From: Endocalyx cinctus
Lineage: Eukaryota; Ascomycota; Sordariomycetes; Amphisphaeriales; Apiosporaceae
DNA: 64,000 nucleotides
Reading direction: 5' to 3'
Assembly: GCA_001600455.1 (NCBI GenBank)
Contig: BCKC01000005.1
Coordinates: 1,488,001 to 1,552,000, forward strand
Positions 1 to 9,126 of the stretch are shown in pieces. Position 1 is the stretch's first letter. Every line of letters begins with the position of its first letter. The notes below the pieces were generated by a model. That model ran no database searches. It had not been told where the DNA came from and saw only the letters and a list, made by a program, of their open reading frames with translations. A program made the position numbers and the translations under genes.

Positions 1-3
1 TCA

Positions 4-11
4 TATATAAA
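4..11 (+). promoter_or_regulatory. Possible TATA box of the D-lactate dehydrogenase gene
   Basis: A TATATAAA match lies about 195 bp upstream of the chosen ATG at 206. Position and sequence fit a core promoter, but the window starts here and AT-rich spacers give many chance matches. Confidence 0.3.
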
Positions 12-205
12 AGAGGTGATGGAATATCGTGAATGAACCATATTTCCGGTCGTAGGTCAACCTCTTCTATCGTGACTAAGCAAAAATTCATTGTTAGGTT
101 AGATCCTCTAACTAGATTTTTAGCATGATGCTTTAAGAATTAGCGAGTTTTTTTTTCTTGTATGCGCTAAAAGAAGCTTCTACTTCTACAATTAACCTAC
201 CCACT

Positions 206-2292
206 ATGTCGAGGCTCTTGTCAAGGGCCGCTCAAGCTGGTCTTAGGGACCTCAGAGCTCAACATTTCTCTCGAATTACCCCGCGGTCGGTCGCATTACC
301 TCAGGGTATTCGGTACAATACGACCGAGAGGGAGAGGAATTTCAGAGGGCAGATGCTCGAGAGTGTCAGTTCGCGTATCGCACGAGAAAAAGCAGAGCGC
401 GAAAAGTTCGCAGACGAAAGAGAAAAACTTGCCCCTTCGAGGAGATGGGCTATGACATTTGGTATGTAGATTATAATATATACTAGAATAGAAGCTTGCG
501 ACGGTGCTATTGTCATACTGACATTGACATGACCTTAAACAGTCTTTTTGTCGACTACCTTCATCTCTTATTTTCTTGGCACGCAAGCTTCTCGAGACCC
601 TGATCCGAATTCGACTGTTCCTCTCTATTCGACCACTAAACCGAAGCATAATACCGATAAGGCGAATCTGGAAGCCGCCTGGGCTGAATTTGCGAACGTT
701 GTAGGAAAGGAAAATGTGAGCACGCTCCCCGACGATATCCTTACCCATTCGAACTCCGATTGGTCGAGCTATCGAAATGAGGAGGGCTATAAGCCCTTCA
801 TGGTTGTCTACCCTAGCTCCACGAAGGAAGTTAGTGAGATCATGAAGATCTGCCACACGAGAAGAATTCCCGTTGTTGGTTACAGTGGTGGTACCAGTCT
901 CGAGGGGCATTTCACGCCTACCAGGGGAGGTATCTGTGTGGACTTTGGAAGAATGAACCGCATTATCGAGCTGCACAAGGACGATTTGGATGTTGTTGTG
1001 CAGCCAGCAGTTGGTTGGGAGCTTCTGAACGAGCAGCTTGGCAAAGATAACCTCTTTTTCCCACCTGACCCGGGTCCGGGTGCTCAGATTGGAGGCATGA
1101 TTGGTACCGGATGCAGTGGGACAAATGCTTACCGATACGGTACAATGAGGGAATGGGTTCTTTCATTAACTGTCGTTCTGGCGGACGGAACCATAATAAA
1201 AACACGGCAGAGACCTCGAAAGAGCTCTGCAGGTTATGATTTAACCAAACTATTTATCGGAAGCGAGGGAACTCTAGGTTTAGTGACCGAAGCTACGCTG
1301 AAATTGACTACCAAGCCCGCCAGCACGAGCGTGGCGATCTGCAGCTTCGGGTCCATCAGGCAAGCGGCTGACTGTGTTGCTAAGGTTGTTGGGCAGGGCG
1401 TACCTGTCGCGGCAGTCGAGATTCTCGATGACGAGCAGATGAAATGTATCAATGCTGCCGGGCACACAGCGAAGACTTGGAAAGAAGCGCCAACACTATT
1501 CTTCAAGTTCTCTGGAACCGAACGTGGTGTTCAAGAACAGATCGGAATTGTGAAGGGCCTCGCTAAGCAGACGGGTAGTCAAAGTTTTGAGTTCGCTCGC
1601 TCAGAGCAAGAAAAGGAGGAGCTGTGGAGCGCTCGCAAGGAAGCCTTATGGAGCACCATGGCCGTGGCGAAGCCGGGCGATAAGGTATGGACCGGTGATG
1701 TCGCCGTCCCGATGAGCAGATTACCACTCATTATCGAGGAGACCAAAGACGATATCAAGAAGAGTGGGATGTATGGAACAATCGTTGGTCATGTTGGTGA
1801 TGGAAACTTCCACAGTAAGCCAAGCTGATCTCTCTGTTATGTTGAGTGAGTTACTAATCATTATCAGTCATTCTATTGTCCAATCAGGAGCAGAAGCATG
1901 CTGCTGAGGAGCTTGTCCACCGCATGGTGAAACGTGCGGTTGAGCTTGAAGGCACCGTAACTGTACGTATACATGATACGATTTTTTATATGAGATCTCA
2001 AAGGAGAGCATTGATTTTGTCGCTAACTTTGGAATTTTAGGGTGAGCATGGCGTTGGTCTCGTTAAGCGAGACTACTTGCCCCACGAATTGGGTGAGACC
2101 ACAATCGACACTATGAGAAAGGTAAGAACTTATTCGCTACAATTTAGTAACTCGGCGTCACAACAATGCTAATGGCGGTCCCTACGCTCGTGATAACAGA
2201 TCAAGCTTGCGCTCGACCCTCTTTGCCTTCTCAACTGCGATAAGGTCATCCGAGTGCAGAAGCCCCAGCCTGGCGAGATACCCGAATGGTGA
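206..2292 (+). CDS. DLD1: D-lactate dehydrogenase (cytochrome), mitochondrial, FAD-linked
   Basis: Oxidises D-lactate to pyruvate and passes electrons to cytochrome c at the mitochondrial inner membrane. Exons are 206..461, 543..1814, 1868..1962, 2041..2121 and 2200..2292; all phases close and give 598 aa, the usual length for the fungal enzyme. The ATG at 206 is chosen because the reading frame extending to 158 has only a TTG there. The N-terminus is Arg/Ser-rich with no acidic run, as in a mitochondrial presequence, followed by a hydrophobic segment across the first splice (FGVFLSTTFISYFLG), a likely membrane anchor. The FAD-binding part shows VGYSGGTSLEGHF, DPGPGAQIGGMIGTGCSG and IGSEGTLGLVTE. 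The C-terminal FAD-oxidase part shows VGHVGDGNFH and GEHGVGLVKRDYL, typical of the DLD/GlcD family. It is convergent with the nitroreductase gene downstream. D-2-hydroxyglutarate dehydrogenase is a relative, but this sequence fits DLD better. Confidence 0.95.
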
Positions 2293-2595
2293 TATCATAA
2301 TGATATCAGGAAGTCCTGTGTCTGGTAAGAAGTTTGTCATTAGTAACGTATAATCTTTTTTGGCAATGTTGTATACGTACAACATATCGGTACAAAATAT
2401 CGAAGAAAAAAAAGGTAAAATGATAATTTAACAAATAATTCAACAAGATAATTTACATGTATAATGAATAAACTTGACAGAACTAGTGTAATATACTGTC
2501 GTGCATTTGCATATGTATAATTCTATCATGATCTTATTTAGTTATCACCCATTATCGCCACCAATACTAAATATGGTGTTAGCAAGAGAAAACAA
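2293..2595. other. Convergent 3' intergenic spacer
   Basis: About 300 bp of AT-rich sequence between the stops of the converging D-lactate dehydrogenase and nitroreductase genes. It presumably holds both 3' UTRs; nothing else is recognisable. Confidence 0.6.
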
Positions 2596-3459
2596 TCAAC
2601 GCAAGCTAAACCCTCTCTCGCGCAAGAAATCTATTAGTATATGCCGTCCGTGTAAATTCTCCATCGTCTCTATCCTGCTAGCCGACCTCTGGGTCCACGC
2701 CGGGACACCCTCCCTCCTCTGCCCCGCGTTAAAGCTCGCGAGCGCTACGTCATACTCGTCCAATCTTTCATCCTGCCCCTCATCGCTCCATTTCTCTTTA
2801 TGCAAGACCTCGGACTGAGGCAGCCTAGGTTTCACCTTGGTCGTCGGCGTCGGCGCGACGCGCGGGTCCGGCTTCCCGACGGCCAACCCGAAGACGGCGT
2901 ACACGCGAGGCGGCAGGCCCAAAAGCTCGGTCATCTCCCTCGACCGATTCCTCACGGCGCCGACGTAGCAGGCGCCCAACCCCAAAGCCTCGGCGGCGAC
3001 GACAGCGTTCTGGGCCGCCAGCGCGGCGTCGAGGGAGGCCATGAGGAACATCTCGAGGAAATCGAGACCCTCGGCGGGCGCGGACCGGCGGTCGGAAACG
3101 TGCTTCAGCCGGCTCAGGTCGGCGCAGAAGACGAGAAAAAGAGGCGCCGCCCGGATGAAGTCCTGGTTCCCCGCGAGCGCGGCCGCGGCTTCTTTTCGCG
3201 ACGGGTCGGCGATCGCGACGACGCTCCAGGTCTGCAGGTTCGACGACGTCGCGGCGCTTTGGGCCGCCGCTACGAGCGCGGGCAGGACGTCCCCGGGGAG
3301 AGGGTCCGGAAGGAAATGCCGGATCGATTTGTGGCGCAGGAGGAGAGAGAGCGTGTCGAACGCTTGCGGGGAAACGTCGCCGAGGGAGAGGGTGCCTGCC
3401 TCCGTCACGGCGGGGGTGTCGCTGCCGTAGCGGCCGTTGATGAGTTTCGGGAGGTCCAT
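2596..3459 (-). CDS. Nitroreductase-family NAD(P)H:FMN oxidoreductase (NfsA/FRP-like)
   Basis: Single-exon gene of 287 aa. The start at 3459 (GCGCCATGGACC, a good Kozak context) is preferred; the open frame runs upstream to 3561 but has no ATG there. The N-terminal RHKSIRHFLPDPLP matches the FMN-phosphate-binding RxSxRxF signature. SNLQTWSVVAI and GLGACYVGAVRN match the flavin-contacting central motifs of the NfsA branch, followed by FGLAVGKPDP. The family reduces nitro compounds, quinones or flavins with NADPH using FMN, normally as a homodimer in the cytosol. Coding sequence is very GC-rich compared with its AT-rich flanks. The gene is convergent with D-lactate dehydrogenase. The physiological substrate cannot be told from sequence. 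Confidence 0.9.
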   Translation of the reverse strand: MDLPKLINGRYGSDTPAVTEAGTLSLGDVSPQAFDTLSLLLRHKSIRHFLPDPLPGDVLPALVAAAQSAATSSNLQTWSVVAIADPSRKEAAAALAGNQDFIRAAPLFLVFCADLSRLKHVSDRRSAPAEGLDFLEMFLMASLDAALAAQNAVVAAEALGLGACYVGAVRNRSREMTELLGLPPRVYAVFGLAVGKPDPRVAPTPTTKVKPRLPQSEVLHKEKWSDEGQDERLDEYDVALASFNAGQRREGVPAWTQRSASRIETMENLHGRHILIDFLRERGFSLR

Positions 3460-4688
3460 GGCGCCGTCGCGCGTAAGCTTAAAAAAAACAAAAGGTGGAA
3501 TACTTCGTTTTTTATAAAGATGAATGAGAGAGAAGTCAACTGCGAGAGGGGGGGAAGGCAAGTGTATATATTGTTTTGTATCGTTTTACCCTTTGCGACA
3601 ATTTTATATTCCACCCCGCGATCGGCATGACGTGCGAATTGGAGGTTTTAGAGCGGGTAGAAGTGGGCGGATGGATCCCGATCTCCTTATTTTATTTATT
3701 CAATGTAACATAGATAACGTACTCGTCGGTATTTAAGTAGGTATAAAACGAGTTCTTTTTAACCTTAATTAATTATGCGAATTGCTTCACTAAAAAAATT
3801 GAGGAATGATGTGGGCTTAACATTTTTAATGTTTTTACTGTTGAACTCGGCGCTTCCTTAATAGGTCCAATTAACATTATCACCAGTATGATGCTCAAAG
3901 ATTTCTAGTTTTCACTTTTTATAACCCCCCCCCCCCCTGATACCTGCTTCACGTACTTGTTTTTCCTTTTCCTTGGAATACTCAACTTATTGTAATTAGC
4001 CGCTGGCATCACAGTTAAAAGTGGCAAATGGCCAAGTAACCTAGTAACATGATATTTAGTATTTAATTAGCGAAGCTAATGGATACACTGGACTTTATAA
4101 CGATATAATAGTATCCCAGAAAGGTATATATTATATCTATAGAAAGTTCTTGTCTCTCAAGTAGGAAAGTCACACAGCCTCAACTCAAATAGTATTGTCA
4201 CACTATGTGATGGTTGGAGTAACCTCACATTCCTCTCCATGAACTCAAACGAGCAACAACCTTACTGGCAGTAAACACAACACAATTCTTGGAAACTCGA
4301 TTGAAATGGGTATAAACATTAAGAATATGAACCTTCCATCATCGTTCTAACACGAAGTCAAACCTTCATCATTTCTACTATTACTGAAAAGCTTCAAATA
4401 AAACTCCTAACACAATATATTCATAGACATACATATTCTAGAAACCCCATCATGGACAGCGTCGACTTTCGTACCCTCAGCTACTGGAGATAGAATACTG
4501 GAAAGTCTCCCATCATCCCTACGAGTACTCTCATGATTCCTCGAAAAACTTATTAAAGTCAAAATAATTAAAAAAAAAAAAAAAAGCCTCAGGAATTATT
4601 TATTTATAACTGATCCGTTCGCCTATTTACTTATATATTATATATTACATAAAGATTACTCTCCCCCTTGCTCCCTCGTCCTCTCCCA
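3460..4688. other. Intergenic region with homopolymer tracts
   Basis: AT-rich spacer upstream of the nitroreductase start. It contains a C-tract at 3925-3937 and an A-run near 4570-4585. No convincing gene; the GC-rich patch beginning near 4680 is described as a separate exon-like feature. Confidence 0.5.
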
Positions 4689-4871
4689 CTAGCGCGCCGG
4701 CAGCGAAGCGCCGCCATAGTACGGCTCCTCGCGTAGCCCCTGCCCCTCGGCCCGTACCCTACGTTCGTCGGCGGCCTGCTTTACGCAGACAGGTGTATAA
4801 CGTATCGCCCGCACATCGCACGTAATACTAATATTATTATACGAAGTGGTGTGCGCTACGAGCCTTATATG
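4689..4871 (-). pseudogene. Orphan 3'-terminal exon-like ORF (possible gene relic)
   Basis: On the minus strand a branch-site/acceptor combination (GAACTAATCCCCGCAG) is followed by 60 open codons and a TAG at 4689-4691. The last 35 codons use a GC-rich coding style like neighbouring real genes, reading VKQAADERRVRAEGQ then EEPYYGGASLPAR, against an AT-rich background. There is no ATG inside and no upstream coding exon between it and the His/Thr-rich gene at 5443; instead a foldback element at 4948-5143 sits just upstream. It may be the last exon of a broken gene, an alternative 3' exon of the upstream gene, or a chance GC-rich open stretch. The family was not recognised. Confidence 0.3.
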
Positions 4872-4947
4872 CTGCGGGGATTAGTTCAAGGATATCATTA
4901 AAAACCGTCTAATTTATATACAAAACTAAACTCAATTTTTTTTTGTT

Positions 4948-5143
4948 CTTATCCCTTTAAGTGCCAACTCAGTAGCACCAAGACCACCAAGCTATTCCGA
5001 GTATTTACCCCAACTGCACCCAGCTGATAGATAGGAGAAAAAGATAGAGCCGGCTATCTCAGCTGGGCACACCTGGAGAGGCTACCTGGAATAGAATGGT
5101 TTAGCTGTCTGGGTGATGTTAAGTTGACACTCGAAGGGATAAG
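4948..5143. mobile_element. Foldback / MITE-like element, 196 bp
   Basis: The ends are inverted repeats: CTTATCCCTTTAAGTGCCAA on the plus strand at the left and CTTATCCCTTCGAGTGTCAA on the minus strand at the right. About 20 of the first 24 bases match, and weaker similarity continues inward (AAGCTATTCC against CATTCTATTCC, then CACCCAGCTGA against TGCCCAGCTGA), so nearly the whole element is one imperfect palindrome. There is no coding capacity. The terminal TTA/TAA prevents an unambiguous target-site duplication call; a TA duplication inside the repeat is possible. Interpreted as a non-autonomous DNA transposon, family unknown. Confidence 0.65.
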
Positions 5144-5183
5144 TTTTTTATCTAGTTATGGAAGCTACTTTATAGAATTAAGG

Positions 5184-5320
5184 GGGGGAAGGAAATAGAA
5201 AAATAAAAAGAAAAGAAAAGAAAAGAAAAGGGGGGAGGGGGGGCAGGGGCAGGGGCAAGAAAAGGAAATAGAGAAAAGAAAAAAATCAAAAAAGAAAAAC
5301 CCCCCAAAAAAACCAAATAT
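5184..5320. repeat. Purine-rich low-complexity tract
   Basis: Runs of A and G on the plus strand, including AAAAG repeats followed by G-rich (GGGGGA/GGGGCA) stretches and then A-rich sequence. It separates the foldback element from the 3' end of the His/Thr-rich gene. Confidence 0.7.
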
Positions 5321-5442
5321 CCCGCATGCTTTTTTACTCCCTAACACCACCAGCATTCTAATACCAAGTTGCCCGAGCCTCGAATGAAGGTAAGTTTTGA
5401 AAATAAAGGACAGAGGGAAACTAAATCATCTCGATCTAGAAT

Positions 5443-6492
5443 CTAGAGAGAGGTGGAGTTCGCCTGAGAAGCGACGCTGCTTTTGGACTCCCGCCCCTTG
5501 GTCTCGAAGGTGGACGGTAATTCCGTCAACCGGGTGGTCGGGCTCTCCGTCGACCGGCTGTGCGAGTAGGTGTGGGTCTTATGGTGCACCGAGGTCGTTT
5601 GGTTCGTGGTGTGGGTTGGGTGGTGCACGGTGTGGGTGTGGTTCCTGGTGTGAGTCGTATGGTGCACGGTGTGGGTGTGGTTGGTGTGCAGCGGGTGCTT
5701 GTGGAGCGACTGGTGCTGGTAGGGTTGGGTGAAGGTGTAATTGACCGAGTGCGAGTGGCTGGTGGGGCGGTGGTGAGGAGGGACGACGTGAACGCGATGG
5801 TGCGTCGTGGTGTTGTGCGAGGACGAAGAAAGCGAAGAAGAAGTCTCGAAGCTCGCGAACGGGACGGAAAACTGGGTGACGATCGGCTCGATCGCCGGCG
5901 TCGCCGCCAGCGCAATTTTGTCTACGGTTAGCGGCATCGTGGTCTCCGTCAGCAGCTCCTTGTTCGTCGGCATCGCGTCGGTCGCCGTAAGGGCCTCCGT
6001 GCCCGTCGGTATACTCAGCGTCGGTGCCGGCTCGAGGGGAGGACCAACGACGGGAGGGCCCATACCCATACCGACGTCGCGCGGCGAATCCGTATGCGAC
6101 TTAGACTTGTGCATGCAATACTTGTGAATATGACACTTGTCGCTGGGAGAGCTCGTCGACACCGGATATATCGTGACGGGACCGGTCACAATGGCCGAAT
6201 CAGGCTGACGACGAGACATCATGTGCATTCCGCTCACGCGCGGCGGGAAAGCAGGGTAAGCATCGGTAATCGGTCTCAGTGGGATAACGGGGAAATCCTC
6301 CCTCGTAGTCGTCTTTGCAGCGGCGGACGAGGTGTTGGACTTACCCATGGTAAGACAGTCGGCAAACTTGGAGCAAGTCGGCATGGTGGTAACGGATACG
6401 GCGGTAGAAGTAACCTCGGCAACTGGTCCAGCCTGGGCGGCCAGCTCCAGATACCACAAGGCGATGATGCCTGTAGAGAGCTTCATCTTCAT
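5443..6492 (-). CDS. Secreted His/Thr-rich repeat protein, function unknown
   Basis: Single open frame of 349 aa starting at the ATG at 6492 (a second in-frame ATG follows at 6486). The N-terminus is a clear signal peptide: basic MKMK, a hydrophobic core, and a predicted cleavage after AAQA. The mature protein has four cysteines in two short-spaced pairs (TCSKFADC and KCHIHKYC) and then a low-complexity C-terminal half. From roughly residue 230 to 330 it is dominated by alternating His and Thr in units such as NHTHTVHH, giving an extremely histidine-rich tail. No enzymatic domain is recognised. His clusters could bind divalent metals and the Ser/Thr content suggests O-glycosylation; both are inference. 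A TATATAAG box lies 150 bp upstream. No GPI signal is evident at the C-terminus. Confidence 0.8.
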   Translation of the reverse strand: MKMKLSTGIIALWYLELAAQAGPVAEVTSTAVSVTTMPTCSKFADCLTMGKSNTSSAAAKTTTREDFPVIPLRPITDAYPAFPPRVSGMHMMSRRQPDSAIVTGPVTIYPVSTSSPSDKCHIHKYCMHKSKSHTDSPRDVGMGMGPPVVGPPLEPAPTLSIPTGTEALTATDAMPTNKELLTETTMPLTVDKIALAATPAIEPIVTQFSVPFASFETSSSLSSSSHNTTTHHRVHVVPPHHRPTSHSHSVNYTFTQPYQHQSLHKHPLHTNHTHTVHHTTHTRNHTHTVHHPTHTTNQTTSVHHKTHTYSHSRSTESPTTRLTELPSTFETKGRESKSSVASQANSTSL

Positions 6493-6641
6493 GGTTAGCA
6501 CTGATGCTTTTTTCTTTCTTTTCGTCTTTCTTTCTTTTTCTCGAATGCCAAAGCTGGCTGTGGTGTTATTGGTAAGTAGAAGGATTACTAGAACAAAGTA
6601 GAAGTAGAAATGGGAAGGAAAGAAATGGTAGGGGATACAGG

Positions 6642-6649
6642 CTTATATA
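6642..6649 (-). promoter_or_regulatory. TATA box of the His/Thr-rich secreted protein gene
   Basis: Minus-strand TATATAAG, 150 bp upstream of the start codon at 6492, at a position suitable for a fungal core promoter. Confidence 0.5.
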
Positions 6650-7653
6650 GCCATAGATTATTAATATAATTACACGAACCCAGAGATAGAATGCGGCGCT
6701 GATATTAGATGACACAGACGACACGATTACATGCGAAGACATAGCTCAACGCCAGTACCCCTGAGAAAGTGCAATTTCAAGTTCGAAATCGATTCTAGAG
6801 AAAGTAATAATCTTAATTCTTGAAAGATATCAATAATTGTGCCTTCTCGACGTATCAGGTATAACTCAAATCATGGAAATGATGATATCAGTTGACTTCC
6901 TTGAACCGTCGTGGAATTCTAGATCACGGTTAGTAGCAATCGGCTTCTCAACAAAGCCCTCTTCGCGCGGTTATTTATTTGCTAAGAAGTAATATTGTTT
7001 ATATAACATATATCTACTTGTCATAGAAAGGCAACAATTGATAGGTAATACCGCTGGATAATAACCTAGACGCTTCAACTGAAGACCATGGATGTATCAA
7101 TCCATATAATTCTTCGAGCGACGTCTACCGCCTATTCGCTCGAAGTGAAACCTAGGCTGTCCATGATAGTGATCGCCCTGGAAAATCGATCCCGATAAAG
7201 TTTACCCATTTCTTAGAAAATGCATTGGCCCTCGTGAGGAATTCTGGGTACTGTAAATGATAAGACTGTTTATGTACACGATACTAAGCTGCTCAACACT
7301 CCATTTCGAGAGGAAAATGTTCGAGGTAGATAATAAAGGGGCGACATATTTACATGCAAGGAACCTACAGAAGAAGCGCCAGGGCTAATTGATGATCATA
7401 ATCCCTACCGGTCCGCATGTTAGTTTCCAGCTATACAGAGTATATATATATATATATATAAGAGGAGGGGGATCTGCGATTAGCTACTACCTAGGTAGGA
7501 GTTATTAGGATTAATGCCAGAGCTACTGTATATGAGCTGAGATTTTAATCCGGTATGGTCAAGAGAAGAAAGGATACGTTTTCTGAAATAAATTGTCGGG
7601 TCCTTTGATATCCGAATTTTCTTGACTTCACCGGGTTATGCATTTGACCGCGC

Positions 7654-7903
7654 GTTGTTAGTTACCCGCTCGGGTCAGTGTGGATAAGACACAAAGTTCG
7701 AATCCGGTGACAACTCATTCAAATTCATTCTTACTTGAGACTTTGAAAGGCAGATGCGGGGGAAACGGCGGGGACTTGGCCGACTAGTATTCAGCCAGCG
7801 CCCTTAAACCAGGGTTCATTGAAGGGCCCGCCCTGTAGGAGTCAGCTTACGGAGTATACAAAATGGACTATAAACAGAGCCGACTACTACTACTACTACT
7901 ACT
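7654..7903 (+). mobile_element. Putative tRNA-derived SINE-like element with (ACT)7 tail
   Basis: The left end resembles a truncated tRNA. GTTGTTA at 7654-7660 can pair with TGACAAC near 7708-7714 (seven pairs, one G-T). GGTCAGTGTGGATAAGAC resembles a Ser/Leu-type D arm (pol III A box). AGTTCGAATCC at 7695-7705 is an almost perfect B box. The anticodon arm is missing, so it is not a functional tRNA (61 nt between stems). A GC-rich body follows (about 7750-7880) and then seven ACT repeats at 7883-7903. The right boundary is uncertain and could extend past a CCCGCTACCCGTGCCACG stretch to about 7945. Head, body and simple-repeat tail fit a SINE. No second copy was recognised in this window. Confidence 0.45.
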
Positions 7904-8512
7904 TTAGGACAAGGCCCGCTACCCGTGCCACGCCCTAGACTTGCCGTATACATATGTAAAGAAGAGAGGGACAGCTTTCGCGAGGCCTCTCTAGAATTCC
8001 CTTTTTCCTCTTGGAAAAGAACAAAGCAAAAAAAAAAAATAATAAAACTAAACAGCTAAAACACACGTAATAAGTCTCAGAAATACCCCTTCCCCAGCTA
8101 TGTATACGTATAGGTTCAAGTTCGGTATTGCTTGAATATGTATAGTGGTGACCTACCTAGAGGTACCTATCTGCCTATGCATAGGCGGCTCGTATAGTCA
8201 TATTCTAGAAGTGTCCACTATATACCTTTAACTAGGCCTGCTAGATAGGTACGTACTATCCGGTAATCCTGGTAAGGAGCGAACACCCAGATTATCTTCT
8301 GGTTATTAATACGCCCTTCTGTTTTTTGTATGTGCCTCACCATGTTACAAGTTCGGCCTCTGATGTCGTTAACATCATGCTGGAACATGTATAAATTAAC
8401 CGCTACTGGACGGTAATCAATTAAGAAATTCTAGAACATATCATCACGTATTAAAATCTATAGTTTTACTTTCATTAATTCCTTTATCAATCCCAATCTC
8501 TCGTTAGCGTAC

Positions 8513-8536
8513 AAAAAAAAAAAAAAAAAAAAAAAA
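8513..8536 (+). repeat. Poly(A) run of 24 in the leader of the GNAT gene
   Basis: Uninterrupted A24 that ends 11 bp before the acetyltransferase start codon at 8548. It may be transcribed as part of the 5' UTR or act as a nucleosome-excluding promoter tract. Confidence 0.8.
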
Positions 8537-8547
8537 GTAATCGCACC

Positions 8548-9126
8548 ATGTCTACCACGGGCAATCTATACTCCCGCGTCGCAACGCTGGACGACGCGGC
8601 CAAACTTCAGAAATTGGTCGAGGCCGCGTTTCAAGCCGAAGACAGCCGGGAAGGATGGACGGCCGACATGGAGCTGGGTCGGCAGTTCCGTTACGAGCTC
8701 GCGAAAGCGGAGAAGACGATTTCGAACCCCAACGGCGTCGTCCTCGTCTTCTTCTGCCACGACGGCGACGGCGACGACGAAGGGGAGCTGATCGCTTCGG
8801 TCGAGGTCGGGAGGCGCGACGGCGGGGGTTTCGCCGTCGGCAGGCTGGGCATGCTCTCGGTCGCGCTGGCCCACCAGCAGGCCGGCGTCGGACGCCGGGT
8901 GATCGCCCGCGCCGAGGAGTACTGCCGGGAGACGTGGGACGCGAAGAGGATGTCGCTCAACGCCCTCTGCACCCGCGAGAAGCTCATCGCCTGGTACGCC
9001 CGCAACGGCTACGAGAAGACGGGCGAGCTGACCCCGTTCCCGCCCCAACCCGAGCTGCATTTCGTCGAGATGGAGAAGATTTTGCCGTCGGATGATACTG
9101 CCGGCGCTTCTATCGCTGCCACCTAA
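8548..9126 (+). CDS. GNAT-family N-acetyltransferase
   Basis: Single-exon 192-aa protein, the usual size for a stand-alone GNAT domain. It transfers an acetyl group from acetyl-CoA to an amine; the acceptor is unknown. The N-terminus has the typical alpha-beta start (YSRVATLDDAAKLQKLVEAAF). LGMLSVALAHQQAGVGRR is motif A, with Q-x-x-G-V-G-R forming the pyrophosphate loop. ALCTREKLIAWYARNGYE matches motif B and the C-terminal Y-x-x-x-G-Y/F-x-x-x-G pattern. The start is in CGCACCATGTCT, a good context. Codons are strongly GC-rich although a poly(A) run directly precedes the gene. Similar fungal proteins are annotated only as GNAT acetyltransferases, so a more specific role is not claimed. Confidence 0.92.
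   Translation: MSTTGNLYSRVATLDDAAKLQKLVEAAFQAEDSREGWTADMELGRQFRYELAKAEKTISNPNGVVLVFFCHDGDGDDEGELIASVEVGRRDGGGFAVGRLGMLSVALAHQQAGVGRRVIARAEEYCRETWDAKRMSLNALCTREKLIAWYARNGYEKTGELTPFPPQPELHFVEMEKILPSDDTAGASIAAT

Larger units (their letters stand above)
6650..8547. other. Long intergenic region with microsatellite and SINE-like element
   Basis: About 1.9 kb without a supported gene. It contains a (TA)10 microsatellite at 7441-7460, the tRNA-derived element described at 7654-7903, and short CCTAGGTA-type palindromic patches near 8150-8250. The rest is AT-rich promoter-type sequence. Confidence 0.5.

Noticed and set aside
158..205. Longer N-terminus for the D-lactate dehydrogenase
   Set aside because: The extension begins with TTG, not ATG; the ATG at 206 gives a typical presequence.
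2800..3630. 276-codon plus-strand ORF over the nitroreductase
   Set aside because: Antisense shadow of a GC-rich gene; Arg-rich composition and no family.
5443..5520. Splicing of the His/Thr-rich gene into the orphan exon at 4871
   Set aside because: No acceptable phase-compatible GT donor near its 3' end; only a weak GTCGCT is available.
7654..7714. Functional tRNA gene
   Set aside because: Only 61 nt between acceptor strands, no anticodon arm, T-stem does not pair; better explained as a tRNA-derived repeat.
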